Below are positions 5,030-6,555 of a stretch of DNA of 6,555 nt, piece by piece; the first letter of the stretch is position 1, and every line of letters starts with the position of its first letter. Origin of the DNA: CAYQPF01 sp964419225 (lineage in GTDB: Bacteria; Cloacimonadota; Cloacimonadia; Cloacimonadales; CAYQPF01); NCBI GenBank assembly GCA_964419225.1, contig CAYQPF010000219.1, forward strand, positions 1 to 6,555, read 5' to 3'. The position numbers and the translations under genes were made by a program. Under the pieces are notes generated by a model. The model was not told the origin of the DNA, made no database searches, and saw only the letters and a list, made by a program, of their open reading frames with translations.

Positions 5030-6555
5030 TTACTTCATTAAAAGAGCTTTCATGATTTTGGAATACTCGCTGGTAATCATTTTGTAGAAATAGATCCCTG
5101 AGGAAGCATTTTGATTATGCTGGTCTTTTCCATCCCATTGTAAATTATAATAACCTGCTTTGTAATCCTTATTCGTCAGTCTTTTTACGAACTGTCCTTT
5201 GAGATTATAAATATCTACAATGACTTTACCGGGGTTGTGAAGTGCGAATCTGATAGTGGTAGCAGGGTTAAAAGGATTGGGGTAATTTTGATAAAGTGTT
5301 GTTTGCTTGGGAGATAAAGCAGGATCATTATTATCAACAACTACGTACACTGTCCAGATTTGAGTAACAATATTAATTCCATCACTAACTTCAGCTTTGA
5401 CTTCATAAGTTCCGGAAGAGGGAAAACTTATAGAGGCAGATGAAGAAGTTCCAGGAATGAACTGATTGTTTACAAACCATTGATAAGTTACATTAGATTC
5501 CACATCCTGAGCATTTACACTGAATTCCGATGGACTGTTATTTTCAACAGAAATGGTAAGGGAGTCAGTCTCAGGTACATGACTAATAATGACAGGTGCA
5601 TCATTTACAGGTAAACAAATTAATTCAAGGCTTACATTATAAGTGTTACGATTGCTTTTAGAGGTTCTTCTGATCAACTGGGCAGATTTTTTGGAATTGT
5701 TATCCCTAATCTGTTCTGATGCAAATGGTACAACACCATCATTAATGGTGAAATTAACTGTTTCCTGTCCATACCAATTGAGAGTATGGTTAACAAGTGT
5801 CACAAGCAGACCTGAGGCAGAGATGTCAGTGTTTTGATTTCCAGACCAGGTTAGACTATAGTTGCTAAGCGGAGTATCAATATCAGAAATGTAAGAAGTA
5901 AAATCAACTTGCAGGGGAGTATCTTCATTGTAATTGAAAGATGCTGGAAAGTTTAGAACAGGAGAGTCATCAACTGGATTGACAGTAATCTGAACTGGAC
6001 AAGTTGCAGAAGCTCCCCAAGTGTCAGAGGCTCTAAAGGTCAGTGTTTCAATACCATTCCAATTGGGCAGAGGAGTCAAGGTGACAATACTGTTAGTGAT
6101 TTGAACCTGGAAGTGAGTATTACCAAAACAGCTATAACTTAAACTATCATTATCCTGATCGTTAAATACCGGCTGGAGATTGATATGATTATCAGGAAGA
6201 TCTTCAGTCATGGAGAAGTTTGGGATCGGGTTAACAACAGTCGGGATATGATTGGAGTTGTTGGTTGAAATTGTATTTGAAGCAATGCTCAAACCTTCAA
6301 CGTATTTTGCTTTGACATAATACCGGTAGATATTTTGAACATTAATCGTTTGAGAATAAGAATTGGCTGAAGTACTATCAATTTGGATAAACTCCCCTGT
6401 ATTAATTTGACGGTAGATCTGATAATACTGTAGTTGGAATCTATCTTTAGTAAATTGATTAATGCGGTGAGAATTATTACGAATGGGGACAGTATCCCAA
6501 GTCAAAGTAAGATTGTTATTATTCAGAGAATGGGTAAGAATCTGAGGAGGAGGGG
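5030..6555 (-). CDS. Multidomain Fn3/cadherin-like/PKD-like surface protein with C-terminal sorting domain (5' end outside window)
   Basis: The frame is open to the right edge, giving 507 full codons before the TAA at 5030-5032. The TTG at 6505 is internal: the codons before it read PPPQILTHSLNNNNLTL and complete the first strands of the Fn3 domain that continues LTWDTVP. The real start and signal peptide lie beyond 6555. Visible residues about 1-97 are Fn3-like (QYYQIYRQ, YRYYVKAKY). About 103-197 is a cadherin/Ig-like domain (NDQDNDSLSYS, LTFRASDTWG, VDDSPV). About 203-320 is a second one (YNEDTPLQVDF, VNFTINDG, VNDAPVI). About 321-406 is PKD/Ig-like (SVNAQDVESNVTYQWFVN, GTYEVKAEVSDG). The C-terminal NYPNPFNPATTI (423-434) to KALLMK is the same sorting domain class as the propeller protein. 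Likely secreted or cell-surface; binding partner unknown. Two basic inserts (6431-6484 and 5636-5710) interrupt the domain pattern. Confidence 0.85.
   Translation of the reverse strand, partial: PPPQILTHSLNNNNLTLTWDTVPIRNNSHRINQFTKDRFQLQYYQIYRQINTGEFIQIDSTSANSYSQTINVQNIYRYYVKAKYVEGLSIASNTISTNNSNHIPTVVNPIPNFSMTEDLPDNHINLQPVFNDQDNDSLSYSCFGNTHFQVQITNSIVTLTPLPNWNGIETLTFRASDTWGASATCPVQITVNPVDDSPVLNFPASFNYNEDTPLQVDFTSYISDIDTPLSNYSLTWSGNQNTDISASGLLVTLVNHTLNWYGQETVNFTINDGVVPFASEQIRDNNSKKSAQLIRRTSKSNRNTYNVSLELICLPVNDAPVIISHVPETDSLTISVENNSPSEFSVNAQDVESNVTYQWFVNNQFIPGTSSSASISFPSSGTYEVKAEVSDGINIVTQIWTVYVVVDNNDPALSPKQTTLYQNYPNPFNPATTIRFALHNPGKVIVDIYNLKGQFVKRLTNKDYKAGYYNLQWDGKDQHNQNASSGIYFYKMITSEYSKIMKALLMK
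5636..5710 (-). other. Basic 25-residue insert inside the second cadherin-like domain
   Basis: Between PFASEQ and VSLELICLPVNDAPVI, the last strands of an ordinary cadherin-like domain, lie 25 residues starting IRDNNSKKS and rich in Ser, Asn, Lys and Arg. The flanking sequence would join into a normal domain without them. The DNA also contains CAGATT and AATCTG as an inverted 6-base pair. It could be an in-frame insertion of a repeat or just a long loop. The reading frame is intact. Confidence 0.4.
6431..6484 (-). other. Polar/basic 18-residue insert inside the Fn3 domain
   Basis: Fn3 modules of this style usually run LTWDTVP straight into YYQIYR. Here about 18 residues starting IRNNSHRINQFTKD separate them. 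The insert begins with the same IR-(D)-NNS pattern as the insert at 5636-5710. This is a reading of the translated sequence, with no alignment behind it. Confidence 0.35.

Noticed and set aside
5690..5710. TAGGGATAACA on the minus strand resembles the first 11 bases of the I-SceI homing site
   Set aside because: The remaining seven bases do not match and there is no endonuclease gene or intron. Most likely chance.
5643..5837. Plus-strand 64-codon open frame
   Set aside because: It lies antisense within the domain-bearing minus-strand gene and has no recognisable motif or ribosome site.

Overview
The window looks like chromosomal DNA from a low-GC, Gram-negative bacterium of the FCB superphylum. 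Candidatus Cloacimonadota is the best guess, with Marinimicrobia, Calditrichota or Ignavibacteria-like lineages as alternatives. The evidence is two large exported proteins that end in the NYPNPFNPxTTI-type C-terminal domain (type A sorting / FlgD-like Ig fold) typical of these groups, a run of two-component-regulator-type propeller repeats, and a small lipoprotein with TPR-like helices. There is no rRNA, tRNA or housekeeping gene to fix the phylum, so this is inference from protein style.

Layout, left to right. Positions 1-199 hold one copy of a 26-bp dispersed repeat, then a plausible sigma-70-like promoter with an inverted repeat over its start region. Positions 200-949 (+) encode a periplasmic solute-binding protein (SBP_bac_3 type) with no transporter partners in view. 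Positions 950-1179 are non-coding with a short heptamer repeat. Positions 1180-4014 (+) encode an exported protein with about 14 propeller blades (two seven-bladed propellers) plus a beta-sandwich region and a C-terminal sorting domain. The sequence argues for a TTG start at 1180, not at 1174. Positions 4112-4747 (+) encode a TPR-like lipoprotein, probably cotranscribed with the propeller gene. Positions 4748-5029 are non-coding and hold a second copy of the 26-bp repeat, fused to a roughly 172-bp imperfect palindrome with imperfect terminal inverted repeats, which looks like a miniature mobile element. Positions 5030-6555 (-) are the 3' part of a multidomain surface or secreted protein (Fn3, two cadherin/Ig-like domains, PKD-like domain, sorting domain). 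Its reading frame runs off the right edge.

The shared theme is the cell envelope: one periplasmic binding protein, one lipoprotein and two proteins carrying the same class of C-terminal export/anchoring domain, the last two on converging strands. The most unusual parts are non-coding or sub-gene: the palindromic element abutting the stop codon of the minus-strand gene, the 26-bp repeat shared by both ends of the locus, and two basic, Asn/Ser-rich in-frame inserts that interrupt otherwise regular beta-sandwich domains. No CRISPR array, RNA gene, transposase or defence system was found.
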